64,000 nt of DNA from Nautilus pompilius (lineage: Eukaryota > Mollusca > Cephalopoda > Nautilida > Nautilidae): the NCBI GenBank assembly GCA_018389105.1, contig JACATO010000120.1:1882158-1946157 (forward strand), read 5' to 3'. Below the pieces are notes generated by a model, which worked only from the letters and a program-made list of their open reading frames with translations, was not told the origin of the DNA and made no database searches. This document shows positions 10,951-22,645 of the stretch, one piece after another (position 1 is the first letter of the stretch; every line of letters starts with the position of its first letter). The position numbers were made by a program, and so were the translations under genes.

Positions 10951-12059
10951 CGTGAGAGAGACCTCCCGGGTCCTTGGGGCCCCCGGTGTCGGGTGGACCG
11001 GGCCGCTTGATAAAAGAAAATTACTGGAAACAAGTCCGCATTTCAAGTGACGGGAATCACGACAAAGTTTAAGAATAGCGAATGTCAGGGTGCCATGGTC
11101 GGTTTATACTCTATGCCGAAAACCGTCCCTGAGAGGGACACGTGTTCCAACAGAAATAGCATTAAATAAACCGGCTATGTAACTAACTTCTGGTTTCTTC
11201 TTACAAAAGAAAACCGCAGGGATGGATGTGGCTCAATCACATGCATCACGAATGCATGATTTCGTCAACGAATTTCTTTTGAGCATTATTAATTAAGCAA
11301 AAACATCCAATCCTCTCGCGACATTCAAGGAAATGGAGCTAAAGATAAGAGAACGGAATAGTTTTTCAGCTGTAAATGATGAAACTTGATGGCTATTGTA
11401 GAAGAAAAAGAAGGATACTCTGATTTTAAAAAGTCATGGGATCAGAGTTCCACGATAAACTTGTTTTACCGCGTTTTGCTATGCGTCTATTTCTACTATT
11501 GACTACATAGGAAATATTCGGACGTTAGCCTGGCGAGGCCAAACTTATGGCAGCTAGTGCATTTATAAAAGTGAGAGAATATATATATTCTAGACTTCAC
11601 GCTATCACAGTATTTATGTACGGCCTTTCGTCCAGCAAAGAAGAAGAAAGAAAAAGTTAATTTTATAAAAACTCGAGGGAAAATTGACTCAAGAGTAACG
11701 TAAAACGGAGTGAATAAGAATCCATTAACGAAATAAAAAGAGAGAAGCTGCTGGGTTCGCCTTTAGAAGGAAAACAAAATGTCTATTTTTAACGGAAAGA
11801 GAACAACCTCAAAGGAAAAAAAAAGGACAAAAATCGAAGAAGAATTCTTCACATCACGCAACAGGAATAGTGCAGGGTTACTGCTGGTAAAAAGATAAGT
11901 CTGGTGCGGTGATTTTCCCAGCTCCGATTGGGTCCAGCTCGTAGCTTGATGGCCCGGGGTGGTGGACGGCTCAAACGCATATCCATCACTCTCCGTAAAC
12001 AGGGAGACTGATATAAACAGACTATCTGAAAGATGGAGATGGGAAGAATCGGTAGGAAC
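10951..12059. other. Gene-poor stretch
   Basis: No gene supported. Near 11216 an AG precedes a 24-codon ATG frame but the pyrimidine tract is poor. AT-rich toward 12 kb. Confidence 0.4.
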
Positions 12060-12060
12060 G

Positions 12061-12121
<61 letters not shown>

Positions 12122-12237
12122 AGAGAGAGAGAGAGATGGAGAGAGGAGAGAGAGAGAGAGATGATGATGTCAGTACAGAGACAGAGAGAGAGAGACAGAG
12201 ACAGAGAGAGAGACAGAGAGAGAGAGAGACAGAGAGA

Positions 12238-12282
<45 letters not shown>

Positions 12283-12324
12283 AGAGATGGAGAGAGAGAT
12301 GACGTCAGTAAGAGAGAGATAATG

Positions 12325-12355
<31 letters not shown>

Positions 12356-12398
12356 TGAGAGAGAGAGAGAGGAGATGGAGAGAGAGAGAGAGAGAGAA
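12060..12398. repeat. GA block with degenerate CRE-satellite units
   Basis: GA repeats with GATGGAGA and GACAGAGA variants. One degenerate unit (GATGTCAGTACAGAG near 12168) and one full TGACGTCAGTA at 12300-12310 belong to the same family as the main array at 5.3-5.8 kb. The 274-residue Ser/Leu-rich frame on the minus strand (11763-12587) is a translation of this repeat. Confidence 0.92.
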
Positions 12399-13231
12399 TT
12401 TATTCAGAAGAAAAATAAATTGATCAGGGTTCGTGGAGTATAAGGGGTTAGTGGTCACGTGACTGGCTGGTTGCGGGAGAGTACTTATTGATCGATGGAG
12501 CAGCCGACCGACAGATAAGAGCTTGTTAGACTCGAGGACCAGGTACGAGATCTCTCCCCCTCCCTGATAGCTAGCTTCCTGACTCATCTAAATTCCAGGG
12601 CTGATTTATATACCACGGGCAGAGGCATCAACAAGAACAGGCGAACCTTGTCCTTATCCAGTATCGCTTTTAATGTCGATATCGCGATACAAAACAACTG
12701 GCAGCACTTCTCCAGATCTCTTCCGAGTAGATTTTAGTGAACAATCCAAGGGAGCTAAATCTTGGCTTCTTCTTTTTTTTTTTTTTTTTAACTATTTCTT
12801 TCACTTTTTAAATTAATTTTACTTTGTCACGGAAGTTCCTGATTTCACTCTACTTCCAAGTCATCAGCCAACTAAACTTATCCGTCGTTTTATGTCAAAA
12901 ACGTTCATAAAGTTTTGTAATTAGGTTTGACGAAAGCGTAATGTATGTCGTGGATTGGGGTTTTTTTTAACAATTAAAATGGACAAAACTCATTTCTGCA
13001 GAGTATAACAACTCACACTTATTGATCATGTGACAAACTATTATCGGATATTGGCAATCGATTGACACTGAACTCCGATAGTCGGGTTCGACTTCTCTCA
13101 GAAATATCCGTGTCTCCCTGCCAGTGTGGCGTGTAGTACTGCATCCGTAGTCTTTAGAGAGTCTGTAGAAGAGTACGTGCTAGTAAAGTTAAGCATTTTT
13201 ATTTGTTATCTTTAATTTTTAGCTTTTCAAA
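12399..13231. other. Left flank of the hAT relic
   Basis: Poly-T near 12773-12789 and AT-rich DNA. This should contain the left end of the hAT element, but no sequence matching its right end was found by eye, so the left boundary is unknown. Confidence 0.4.
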
Positions 13232-14902
13232 ATGGAAATGTTTTTGTTGGGTATTAAGAGAGAAGCTTAGGATGACCATTCTACTGGAAGCGCTGATAAA
13301 AACCAGCCTAAGTCAAGAAAGTATGATGAAAGTTACATAACTTTTGGTTTCGCAGGTGCTTTTGTTACTGGAGAAAAAACGGCTTTAGTTTGTTATTTGT
13401 CATAAAATGCTGTCTGCTGAGAGTTTAGAGCCAAGCAAACCAAAACAGCACCTGGAAACAACTCGTGCAAACTTAGCTAACAAATCTCCAGATATTTTCA
13501 TTTGAAGAGATGAAATGAAGCAACAAAACCCAAGTCTAGTTATATAAATAACTGTCCCTTCGAAATCACTTTTAGCTTCTTATCAAGTTGCATACAGGAT
13601 CGCCCAGTGCAAAAGGTAAGATCCCACACAATTGGAGACAGTTTAATTCTTCCAGCAGCTATTGGTGTGGTTACAATGATGTTGGGGGAGTCTGGTGCCA
13701 AACAGCTCTTAAGTATCCATTTGTCTAATGACACCGCTTCCCATCGAATCACAGATATAGCAGATCTAGATGAGCAACTAATTGAAAAGATAAGAAACAA
13801 ACCATTTGTCATTCAGATAGACGAGACCACAGATAGTGCCAAGGATGCTCATTTAATAACGTACGCTAGATTCATTGAGGGGGGGGCAAAATAAATGAGG
13901 ATATATTATTTTGTAAAGAAATTACAAGGTCGAATAAAGCTGAGGACATTTTTGGAATTATCGACAGGTTTAATATGCCGAAAATCTCCTAGTGCTGTTT
14001 GGACTCACTGTATGATTCATAGGCAAGTTCTTGCTTCGAAAGATTTGAGCCCATCATTGGAGAAGGTTCTACAAGCAACTACAAATGTTGTGAACTATTT
14101 AAAAACCAGGCCTGTAAAGGCGATGTTTGCAAGGTTTTGTAAAGAGATGGGTGCTGAACACCCTTCTTTACTGTGAGTCAAGATGGCTGTTTCGGGGAAA
14201 CGTTTTGACACGTGTTTTCGAACTGAGAAATGAACTTTACCAGTATTTAACTGAGGAAAGACTTGGCAGTGTACACGTTTATTGACTGTGATTTCAGTAT
14301 GCAGTTAGAAAAATTAAGCGACGTATTTCATTAGCTGAACACTCCTAATACCTCACTGCAAGGTGGTGATAGCGATATTCTTCAACTCAATCACAAAATT
14401 AAATTGTTTATTAGGAAAGTTGAACTGTGGCAGAGTTAAATGGAAAACAGAAATTTAGATATGTTTCCTACTTCAAAACAATTTATTGAGAGCAGTAACA
14501 CAAATTAGTGAAGATGTGAAAATTTGTATTTTAAGTCACCTTTCTTCTCTAAAATTTCACTTTCTGAACTATTCCCAGATACAGAACATTTGACTGGATA
14601 AGGAACCCATTCGATGCTAAACTGGTAGCTGTTATACTCACTGCTATCGAGGAGGAGCGATTCATTGACGTCTCTGCTGGCACTTCTTTGAAAATAAAAT
14701 TCCTGACAATGTCTCTCTCTGAAATTTGGATCCGTGTGCGGAATGAGTACAAGGAATTAAGCGAGAAGGCTATGAGAATACTGATTCCATTTGCAACATC
14801 CTACTCTACACAATAAAATACAAATACCAATCAAAAATAAATGTGGGACGAGAAATGAGAGTGGCTGTCTCGAAAACAACACCCAGATTTCAGGAATTAT
14901 GA
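13232..14902 (+). pseudogene. BED-finger hAT transposase pseudogene
   Basis: Decayed ZBED5/FAM200-like transposase, readable in order across frames. It starts near 13232 and runs through RKYDESYITFGF (about 13316) into a broken BED zinc finger. The Cys region holds a stop, and the HLETT segment lacks the final His. Next come the block PSYQVAYRIAQ-like (about 13580) and a clean 96-codon piece with HTIGDSLILPAA, SNDTASHRI and the catalytic-acid motif QIDETTDSA (13607-13894). A shift follows. The usual TDGA motif (second acid) is not seen and appears deleted near 13960-13990. Then come CMIHRQVLASKDL, VVNYLKTRP and EMGAEHPSLL (to 14176), a shift, WLFRGNVLTRVFELRNEL, SLQGGDSDILQL, WIRNPFDAKL, EYKELSEKA and REMRVAVSKTTPRF, ending at TGA 14900-14902. 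Inactive. Confidence 0.9.
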
Positions 14903-15256
14903 AAACGTAAGCGACCTCATCCCTCCATTAAAAGTTGGTGGAATATTCAAACTTTTCCAGACTGAGAGATTTGTTGAGAAAACATTCTGTAGAAAACAGC
15001 TTAATAAGGTGCAATAAGCTTCATGAGCCTTCGTAGATAAATCTGATTTCAGTCTGTTTTCTATGTTGTTATTACAACAACAAAGAAAAATATTGAACGC
15101 AGGCGATTTGCCCGTATGATCACGAAATGTAATTGAATTAGTTTAAAAAAAAACATTTATAATCACTACTCCTCTCTATATATCTGTTTCTTGCTGAACC
15201 CTAACCCCCCGAATCATTTTAGAGGGTCGCGGTATCACAAAGTTTCAGAACCCCTT
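13232..15256 (+). mobile_element. hAT (Charlie/ZBED5-like) DNA transposon relic
   Basis: Relic containing almost the whole transposase frame. The right end near 15222-15256 has GGGTCGCGG followed by AAAGTTTCAGAACCCC. This is the layout of Charlie-type hAT ends, which finish close to AAAGGTTGAGAACC. The left end and the 8-bp target duplication were not found. The family context is hAT elements that gave rise to vertebrate ZBED5, FAM200 and related genes. Confidence 0.75.
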
Positions 15257-15276
15257 ACTCTAGGCTATTATAAAAC

Positions 15277-15293
15277 AGAGTTATCTCCCCTAA
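15277..15293 (-). repeat. Copy of dispersed GGGAGATAACTC motif
   Basis: Minus strand reads GGGGAGATAACTCT just beyond the right end of the hAT relic. Other copies are near 39809 (plus) and 42260, 42467 and 48041 (minus). It may be a SINE tail or a short dispersed repeat. Confidence 0.4.
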
Positions 15294-15437
15294 CCTTACC
15301 CACTTCCGGGTAGCTCAATGAAAACAAGAGACATGGAGAATGGTGATACATTTTCGCTGTTAAATGATAAAGATTTGCTGTAATTTTTTTTTCGTGATCG
15401 AGGCCGACGGTTATCTGACTCGAAGACAGAGCTAACT

Positions 15438-15510
<73 letters not shown>
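15438..15510. repeat. GA microsatellite
   Basis: Nearly perfect GA run of about 73 bases with one GATA interruption. Confidence 0.96.
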
Positions 15511-15513
<3 letters not shown>

Positions 15514-17075
15514 GTAAATCAACATCCCGTCAAAATCGGCGACACGAGGCGCGGACGATGCAGTCAAAGGAAGACGACGCCTACAGCCATCATCTCTGAC
15601 GCCTCTTGGCGGAACCCGAATGGCAAAACTGCTAACCCTTTCCAGGATTTCTCAGGGTAAAAAAGAAAAATAAAAATTTAAAAGATCTGTTTTAAGTAAA
15701 CATCGATTTTCTTTTGCAAACTATGTTTCCACTGCTGAGTAAGTTCAAAAGATAATTATTATCATGGCTCTTACATTTATAATTAATTAATTGGTTAATA
15801 ATAAATACGTAAAAAATATGCAATTAAAATTCTACTCATCAGTTAAAGGCTAATATTAAATTTTATTTTCGGAAAAAGGATGAGTTACCATTTTATGCAT
15901 TCTTTTAACCAACGCCAGCGATATTTTGCCTGTCTCTGTTTGCGATACACAAATATATATTTTTTTTCACAATTGAGAACCTAAATTAAAATATATATGT
16001 AAACAACAGACAGTAACACAGCCTCATGATGGCTCAGAGTCTGGCACCAACTGAGCATTGGAATATTCTTTTTGAATTTATTTACAGCGTTCCAAGTATC
16101 CGTTACCTGGATTAGTCGTGGCATTTAATAATGTTCAATTAATTTAAATGTTACAACTTAAAAAAAAAAATCATATTCATTCTCCTGTCCGGATTAACAA
16201 GTGAATGTAATTCTTAACGTATTTATTGAGAGATAAGTAAGCAGATTTCTTAGACGCGATAGCAGTTCGATCAGTCCACGCTGTCGCGCGCGTGGCTTTA
16301 CATCTTTTTTTGGTTTCTATAAAACCAGTCCTAGGTAAATAATTTAAATATGCATAAACAACAAATATAGACTTTAAGCAACCCGAGTAAATGCTACATC
16401 CCCTCCTCCTGCCACCACCATCTATTTTGCTAGAGCTTCACACAATTTCCTTTTTGGATTTTCTTCATAACGCCCGTCGGCAGGAAGTCCACGACTCTTC
16501 GCCACCAGGGGGCACAAATCACTGGAGAAATCGGGAAGGTGGACAGGTTACGGGAAGCGGATACAGAGAACGCATGGATCAAATAGAACTATGCTAAATC
16601 TGCTTCATTATGCTAAATATATATTTTATATGATTAACACAAGTAGCGAACACCGACTTTCAAAAATTACCTATTCCTTTTTCCTCCCGTTTATTTTCGG
16701 TGAAAATATCTGATGCCAGGCGCAGCATCTGTAATTTCTTGGTGAAGACTTAAATTCGTTCCACCTTCCCCACCTCCTCCCAGCGAGAGCTCCGTCTCCC
16801 TGACGGTGCTCGCGAAGCAGAAAGAGGACAATAGACAAACAGAAGCCAAGCATTGCCAAGAAACGTGTTGTTGTTGTTGTTTGTTTTAGCAGTCAGTCAG
16901 AGCGGTGATTTACAGGAAAGTGATCTGATGGTGGCGGTCATGGATCTTATTCTGTCGTCTCGGGTAACAGTTGTTGTTGTGGACGGACGCGATTCGTCAC
17001 CAAGGCAACCAGAGCGGCACGCGAGCAAACCACAGTCACGTGTCTCCACTTTCGCTCAGCCTTTCCCGCTCTCTT

Positions 17076-17077
<2 letters not shown>
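15511..17077. other. Gene-poor stretch
   Basis: AT-rich DNA with poly-A near 16161. The hydrophobic frame near 16853 begins at TTG and derives from GTTGTTGTT runs, so it is not accepted as a signal peptide. Confidence 0.5.

Positions 17078-17130
<53 letters not shown>
17078..17130. repeat. ATT trinucleotide microsatellite
   Basis: About 17 perfect ATT units, giving spurious poly-Ile and poly-Leu frames. Confidence 0.97.
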
Positions 17131-17596
17131 CTCGGTTGGTCTGCTGTTGTACTGGAGTAAAATGGGAAAGGTTTTCTACTGAGCTGTTTGTTTATTAGCA
17201 GCACTAACTTAATCAGTGTTTATTGTTGGGGGAGTGAGAATTGATTATCCCTGTTGACGTAGAATTTAAAATGAGATTTTTTTTTTTTTTAAATCGCATA
17301 AATTTTAAGAAAAATAAGAAGCAGGGAGTTTGTCTTATCCCCGAAATCTGAACCAGTCGACATCTCCGGTGCTTCGAGCAGGAGGTTGTCAGGGTGAGAA
17401 TCAGTAATCTCCGGCATGCGGAACAAAGGCGAGATTGGGTCGTTAGTTCGAAGTGGCGAATAATTAAACGTTTGTAAGGAATGAAGAAATAAAAATTGAG
17501 AAACCTGATTGATTATCCGAGAAGTTCTTTAGAAAGGGAAAAAAGGGCAAACTTGGTAATGCGAGAGGATGAAAGGATTTATTATAAATTAGAAGT
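17131..17596. other. Gene-poor stretch
   Basis: Poly-T near 17279-17291. No gene or repeat unit recognised. Confidence 0.4.
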
Positions 17597-18220
17597 TGTG
17601 TGTGTGTGTGCGTGCGTGTGAGAGAGTGAGTGTGTGAGTGAATGAGTGAGAGAGGGAGTGTGTGTGTGATGAGTGTGAGTGACAGTGAGTGTGAGAATGT
17701 GTGTGAGAGAGTGTGTGCGAGAGTGTGTGAGCATGTGTGTGTGAGAATGTGTGTGAGAATGTGTGTGAGAGAGTGTGTGAGAATGTGTGTGTGAGAGTCT
17801 GTGAGTGACAGTGTGTGTGAGTGACAGTGAGTGTGTGCGAGTGAGTGTGAGAGTGTTGTGAGAGAGTTAGTGAGAGTGAGTAACAGTGTGTGTGAGTGAG
17901 TGTGAGAGTGTGTAAGAGTGTATGTGAGTGTGTGTGTGTGAAAGAGTTGTGAGAAAGTGAGTGAGTGTGAGTGACAGTGAGTGTGTGTGAGTGACAGTGA
18001 CTAAGAGTGTGTATAAGAGTGTGTGTGAGAGAGTGAGTGAGTGTGAGTGACAGTGAGTGTGTGTGAGTGACAATGACTAAGAGTGTGTATAAGAGTGTGT
18101 GTGAGAGAGTGAGTGAGTGTGAGTGACAGTGAGTGTGTGTGAGTTAGTTGTGAGAAAGTGAGTGTGTTTGTGTGTGCGTGTGTGAGAGAGAGAGTGAGAG
18201 TGTGCGTGTGTGTGCTTGTG
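17597..18220 (+). repeat. TG/AG-rich minisatellite
   Basis: About 620 bases of degenerate GTGTGTGAGTGACAGTGAG-type units. Inside it a 76-base segment is duplicated in tandem. The copies start at 17998 and 18074 and share TGACTAAGAGTGTGTATAAG. The His/Thr/Ser-rich minus-strand frames are artefacts of it. Confidence 0.95.
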
Positions 18221-19939
18221 CATACAACAAATGTTGTATACAAGAAAAATGAGCAAACCTCTTACGCTTATTTTGTGTATCTTTTACTCTGCAAGTCGCC
18301 TTCTGATTTACTCTGAATGTAAACGTTGAGAACTTTGAAATGGATCTATCGCCAGGACGAACGATCTCACGGACTGGCGGTGACCGATTAAATAACGACG
18401 CCTGTATTTCTGGCCATCTGAGGTTAGTCAGTGCGAAGACAAAGAGCCCGCTATGCTTTCTGTATATTTAACACATTTTCCCTTTTTCGGTTGATGCGAC
18501 TGCTGTGCTTAATCACGACATCGTCTAGTTTCAATTGTAACGCGATCTGCGCATGCTCGAGTCTCTGGGAACCGCGGTGGTGCTTCTCTAAGGTATTGTG
18601 CGGGTCTGGCATCGGGTCTATTATTCATCTGCGCCACAAGTTTTAAAAAATTTGAATAAGTACTCGGTGTACACGGGCGTGGGCGCAGATTAGGGGCCGC
18701 GATGCCCCCCCCGCGCTTTTGAAACCTGCGCACACAGGCCGTACGAGCACGCGCCTCCAGAGGTGATGGCGGTGGGAAATCCTTTTGTTCCTTTACGCGT
18801 ACGGCAGCCGACAGTCTCGCGCACCCGCGGTTCCGCTTGCCGGCAGGACAAAAGCCTCGAGCCGGTGTTCGGCGTTCGCCGCTGACTCCCAGACGGCTGG
18901 TGTCACGTGGCGAGGACGGACCACGGGAAAAGGCGGAAGATGACCGGCTCTCAGAAGTTCGTTTCCGCTACGAGTGTCACGTGGATAGCTCCCGTGCTGG
19001 GTGAGGCCTGTGAAAAGAAAATGGCGTAAACTGGTACTTAGATATATCTAATTGGTAATGTTTGATGTTTTCAACAGAAAAGAGAAATTTCTAATGTAGT
19101 TTTGTAAGTTTCAGAAATAATATTTGAATTAAAACGACGGCTTCATGAACGAAGAGTTGAGACTTTTCAGTCTGTCCCTGTCACTCCGTTTCTAATCAGC
19201 CACTGTCAGTCAAATCGAAGAATTACAGCAACAAACAGCACAAGACCCGGCTGACACTGGACTGAGAGAGAAATCTATGCGGCCTACAACCCATTAGCGC
19301 TCCCCGACAATAATCCTCTGAACTAAGACAATTTAGCTTCTATGATGCACCACCTGGGAGTAATAAAGGGTTTTTGTCTTTTTACGCAGTGAATTTTGTT
19401 GTTATTGCCAGATGCAATTATCCCACATTGTTTCATATACCCCCACCAGGGCGCGCTGGTCATTATGTAGAGCGAAAGCCACCCGCGGGATTAAGTTTGA
19501 ATTTGCCAAAGTGACATCACAGGAACTTTTCCCTCAACTGCTTATCCGTTTCCGTGTGTGAGAGAAAGAGATGATACCCAATCTGTTTTTTTCATCGAGA
19601 CAATAACCACTCTTTACAATTGCAGCAGCAATGATAATAATGTTAACTTTGAAGTTAATAAATTGAAAAATAGCTTTCAAAATATTCAGTTTCTATATAA
19701 TAAAAAGAACATTAAATTATCATTTAAATTGCTTGTGAAGACATCTATACTCGTACTGAAGTTTAAGTCACAATCAGGCGGAAGAGAATCTAAATTGAAA
19801 ATTCAAGGTGATGCAGCGTCAGTTGCCGATTAGCACAACAGAGATCGTGGAGACAGAGTAGCTGGAAGCAAATGCGAAAAGCAAAAACGGATTAGATTTT
19901 TTTTTTAAAAATCGAGGTTTATATTTTACATTTCCAGCA
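18221..19939. other. Gene-poor stretch with a CpG-rich core
   Basis: Positions about 18540-19000 are visibly richer in GC and CpG than the surroundings and hold two copies of GTGTCACGTGG (18900 and 18974), each with the E-box CACGTG. It could be a promoter-type island, but no exon was found next to it. The remainder is AT-rich and unremarkable. Confidence 0.4.
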
Positions 19940-19963
19940 ATCTCTCTCTCCTCTCTCTCTCCG

Positions 19964-19994
<31 letters not shown>

Positions 19995-20095
19995 CTCTCT
20001 CCTCTCTCTCTGTATGCTGTACACGTCTCTCTCTCCTCTCCTCGTCTCGAGTTCAGTCTCTCTCTCTCTCTCTCTCTCCTCTCTCTGTACTGACG

Positions 20096-20132
<37 letters not shown>

Positions 20133-20264
20133 TCTCTCCTCATCCTCTCTCTCTCTTCTCCCCTCTCCTCTCTCTTCCATCTCTCTCTCCTCTGTACTGA
20201 CGTCATCATCTCTCCTCTCTCTTCTCCTCTCTCTCTCTCAGCTCCTCTCTCTCTCTCTCTCTCT
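19940..20264 (-). repeat. CT block with inverted CRE-satellite units
   Basis: CT repeats with two units of the CRE-satellite in the opposite orientation to the main array. CTGTACTGACGTCC lies near 20086-20098, and CTGTACTGACGTCATC near 20193-20207 has the full palindrome at 20198-20205. The RE-rich minus-strand and Ser/Leu-rich plus-strand frames are repeat translations. Confidence 0.92.
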
Positions 20265-22115
20265 TTTAAATTGTATATTAATATTAACGTATAAATGACG
20301 CGAATAACTAGCAACCTCGGTTTCTCCAATTATCTAGGCTGATCTTTATTTTGTCTCACGCTGATCTGATAAATAAACACTCGCTCAAATAATATTATTC
20401 ATAGAGTTTTTAGGAGAATCAAATGGAAAGAAAATGGTAGGCTTTTATGAGAAAATGCTTATTTATTACGTCTATTTATAGCGCCTAATTTCCATAATAA
20501 TATCTATGAACCTTTATAAGCACCGAGAGAGGAGTGCGCTAGGAAACAGCTGTGAGATGAAGGAGGGGCTCTCGATAACGTCAGTAAGGATGTTAGCGCA
20601 TGTGAACCTGACACCATCAGTGGTCTAACGCTTCAAAATAGGTGAGACCAGGGAAGCAGCGACGGGTCCTGCCGTCGGACTCGGCCTCCCACCGCCCTCA
20701 CAGCTATCGGTCGGAGACCCCTAAAAATGAAGTCGGCCAGAACCTTGTTTTCAGCCGACTGCGCTGTTCTCGAGCTTGCGACCGCGGATGGAGCACCGCC
20801 ACCACCAGCCTCTCCACACACTGGCAATCCACGGTCCAAACAACTCTTTATTATCCTCGTCACGGTTGAGTAGATGCGACGAAAATAGCAAAAGCCGAAA
20901 ACCTCCGCCTACGCTTTGAAAATTCCCCTAGATGATCGATAATAAAATCGATAAGTTTGATGACCCATTTCGCTACCCTGACCGGCCGTTCTGGAGGCGA
21001 TCGAGGACTGCTACTGCCATTTTAGCGGGACCCCCTAATCTACTGACGCCAAGTTTAGCACAGAATTCCTCGTGTCAACAGGATGCGAACCTTCTGCCGC
21101 CCTTCCGTTTCTTTTCAATTGTAAGGGCGGCCGGTGGCCCCGGCGGCAGACTAAGGCCCCCATTTAAATTCCCCGGTCGAGGTCGGCTCGGTTTGGCGCA
21201 ACCCCTCGAGGATGGTTTCCTCTTGCTCTTCTTCTTCACCAACCGGTTGGCCGAGTGAGTTTCTTCCGGGTACTCCGATTTTCTCTAAAAAAGAAGAGTG
21301 GAGATTTCCCTGTCGGAGTCGGAAGGGCCGGGTACGCCACAGCCCTCGCCCTTAACACCCCACCACCTTCACCTTTGTTGTGATCAGGCCACTCGGTTCT
21401 CGACCGCCCCTCCCCCGATCTACCGCAGCTGAGCCCGAATCAATGAACGACCGACCTACATTACATCGTTAACCGCTTTAATCCCCAGCCCTGGCGCCGT
21501 TCGCCCGCTGACTGCTATTTTAGGCGTAGGAGGAGAGTTAGAGAGGCGATGTACCACCGAGGTCCTCCCCGCCTCACTCCTGTACCCGTTTACAGCGGCC
21601 TGGGGCGCAGACGAGCAGCTGATTCCGTTTGTCAAAGAATGCGTTCTCAAGTCGTAAGTCCTCGCATCTGGTTAGAACGATTGCCAACCATCTGCGAGTC
21701 AGAACAAAGCAGTCGGGGTGGAGAGGTACGAGACGGCTGGACCCCCGGCCTGTCCGTCCACGGGTATCGCGGGACTCCGGAGTTGCTCACCAAACCCTTA
21801 CCGAAGGGCGTGGCCAGATTTCGTTAAAAGGGTCACCTTCCGGTGTCATCACCATCTCGTTACAAGTGAAAAAGGGACATGTATATGTTCCTACTGCTCA
21901 TCTCTTTGTCGGAGCGGTCCGACCGTCTGCCCTGGAGGAAATAAGAAAAGGAATAAAAAGAGAATCTATAAATAAAACAGAAATAGAGATAGATACCAGG
22001 GCAGCGGTGTGAACAATTCCACAAACGGCGAACAAACAGAATAACAGGAACTACATCTTAAATCATTTAGAGTTGAATAAAAAGTCTAACAAAAACATAA
22101 AAGAATACCGCAAAA
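20265..22115. other. Gene-poor stretch, GC-richer from 20.6 to 21.9 kb
   Basis: AT-rich to about 20.5 kb, then noticeably GC-rich with many CpG to about 21.9 kb. Several frames of 60-127 codons overlap on both strands, which is expected of GC-rich noncoding DNA. No protein family, rRNA or tRNA was recognised. Confidence 0.4.
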
Positions 22116-22188
22116 CACGTGACACACACACGTGACACACACACACACGTGACACACACACACACACACGTGACACACACACACACAA
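22116..22188 (+). repeat. CA repeat with four CACGTG E-boxes
   Basis: CA microsatellite punctuated by CACGTGACAC at 22116, 22129, 22146 and 22167. The CA spacers lengthen to the right (13, 17, 21 bases between starts). CACGTG is the palindromic E-box core for bHLH-type factors. Confidence 0.9.
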
Positions 22189-22586
22189 AATCTAAATGTT
22201 AGGGAAAAGAAAACAATGAAGATACAACTTTTTTTTTTATATAAATACAAAAGAACAGAATTTATATTTTTGAGGATTAAAGATTTGGGATTTGCAGTTT
22301 AAATCCGAGAAAGCTTTGCCCAGAACCCTGACGGTTATCCGAAACAGATTTTTTATCTATTTAAATTTAGAGAAATTCTTCTTCTTCTTCTTCTTTTTTG
22401 TAGTTCCTTAATTGGGCTTTAAATTAATTACGGTATGGCTCGAAATATTTCTGCTAATTTTTAAAAATTAAAACAAACATATGGTAACTCGTGTCTAATA
22501 AAAACAAGAAATCGTCAAAAAACTGAAATAAAAAGAAAAGACGAAATATTTTTTAATCGTACAGCTGAAGTGATGAGCTCAGCGAG

Positions 22587-22588
<2 letters not shown>
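22189..22588. other. Gene-poor AT-rich stretch
   Basis: Holds a TTC repeat at about 22376-22395 and poly-T runs. No gene seen. Confidence 0.5.

Positions 22589-22645
<57 letters not shown>
22589..22645. repeat. GA microsatellite
   Basis: GA run with a single GGA interruption. Confidence 0.96.

Noticed and set aside
11763-12587. 274-codon Ser/Leu-rich minus-strand frame
   Set aside because: Dominated by the GA block at 12060-12398.
16853-17182. Signal-peptide-like hydrophobic start
   Set aside because: Begins at TTG and the hydrophobic run comes from GTT and ATT repeats.
20600-21900. rDNA or gene-dense GC-rich region
   Set aside because: No rRNA core sequence recognised, and frames are open on both strands.
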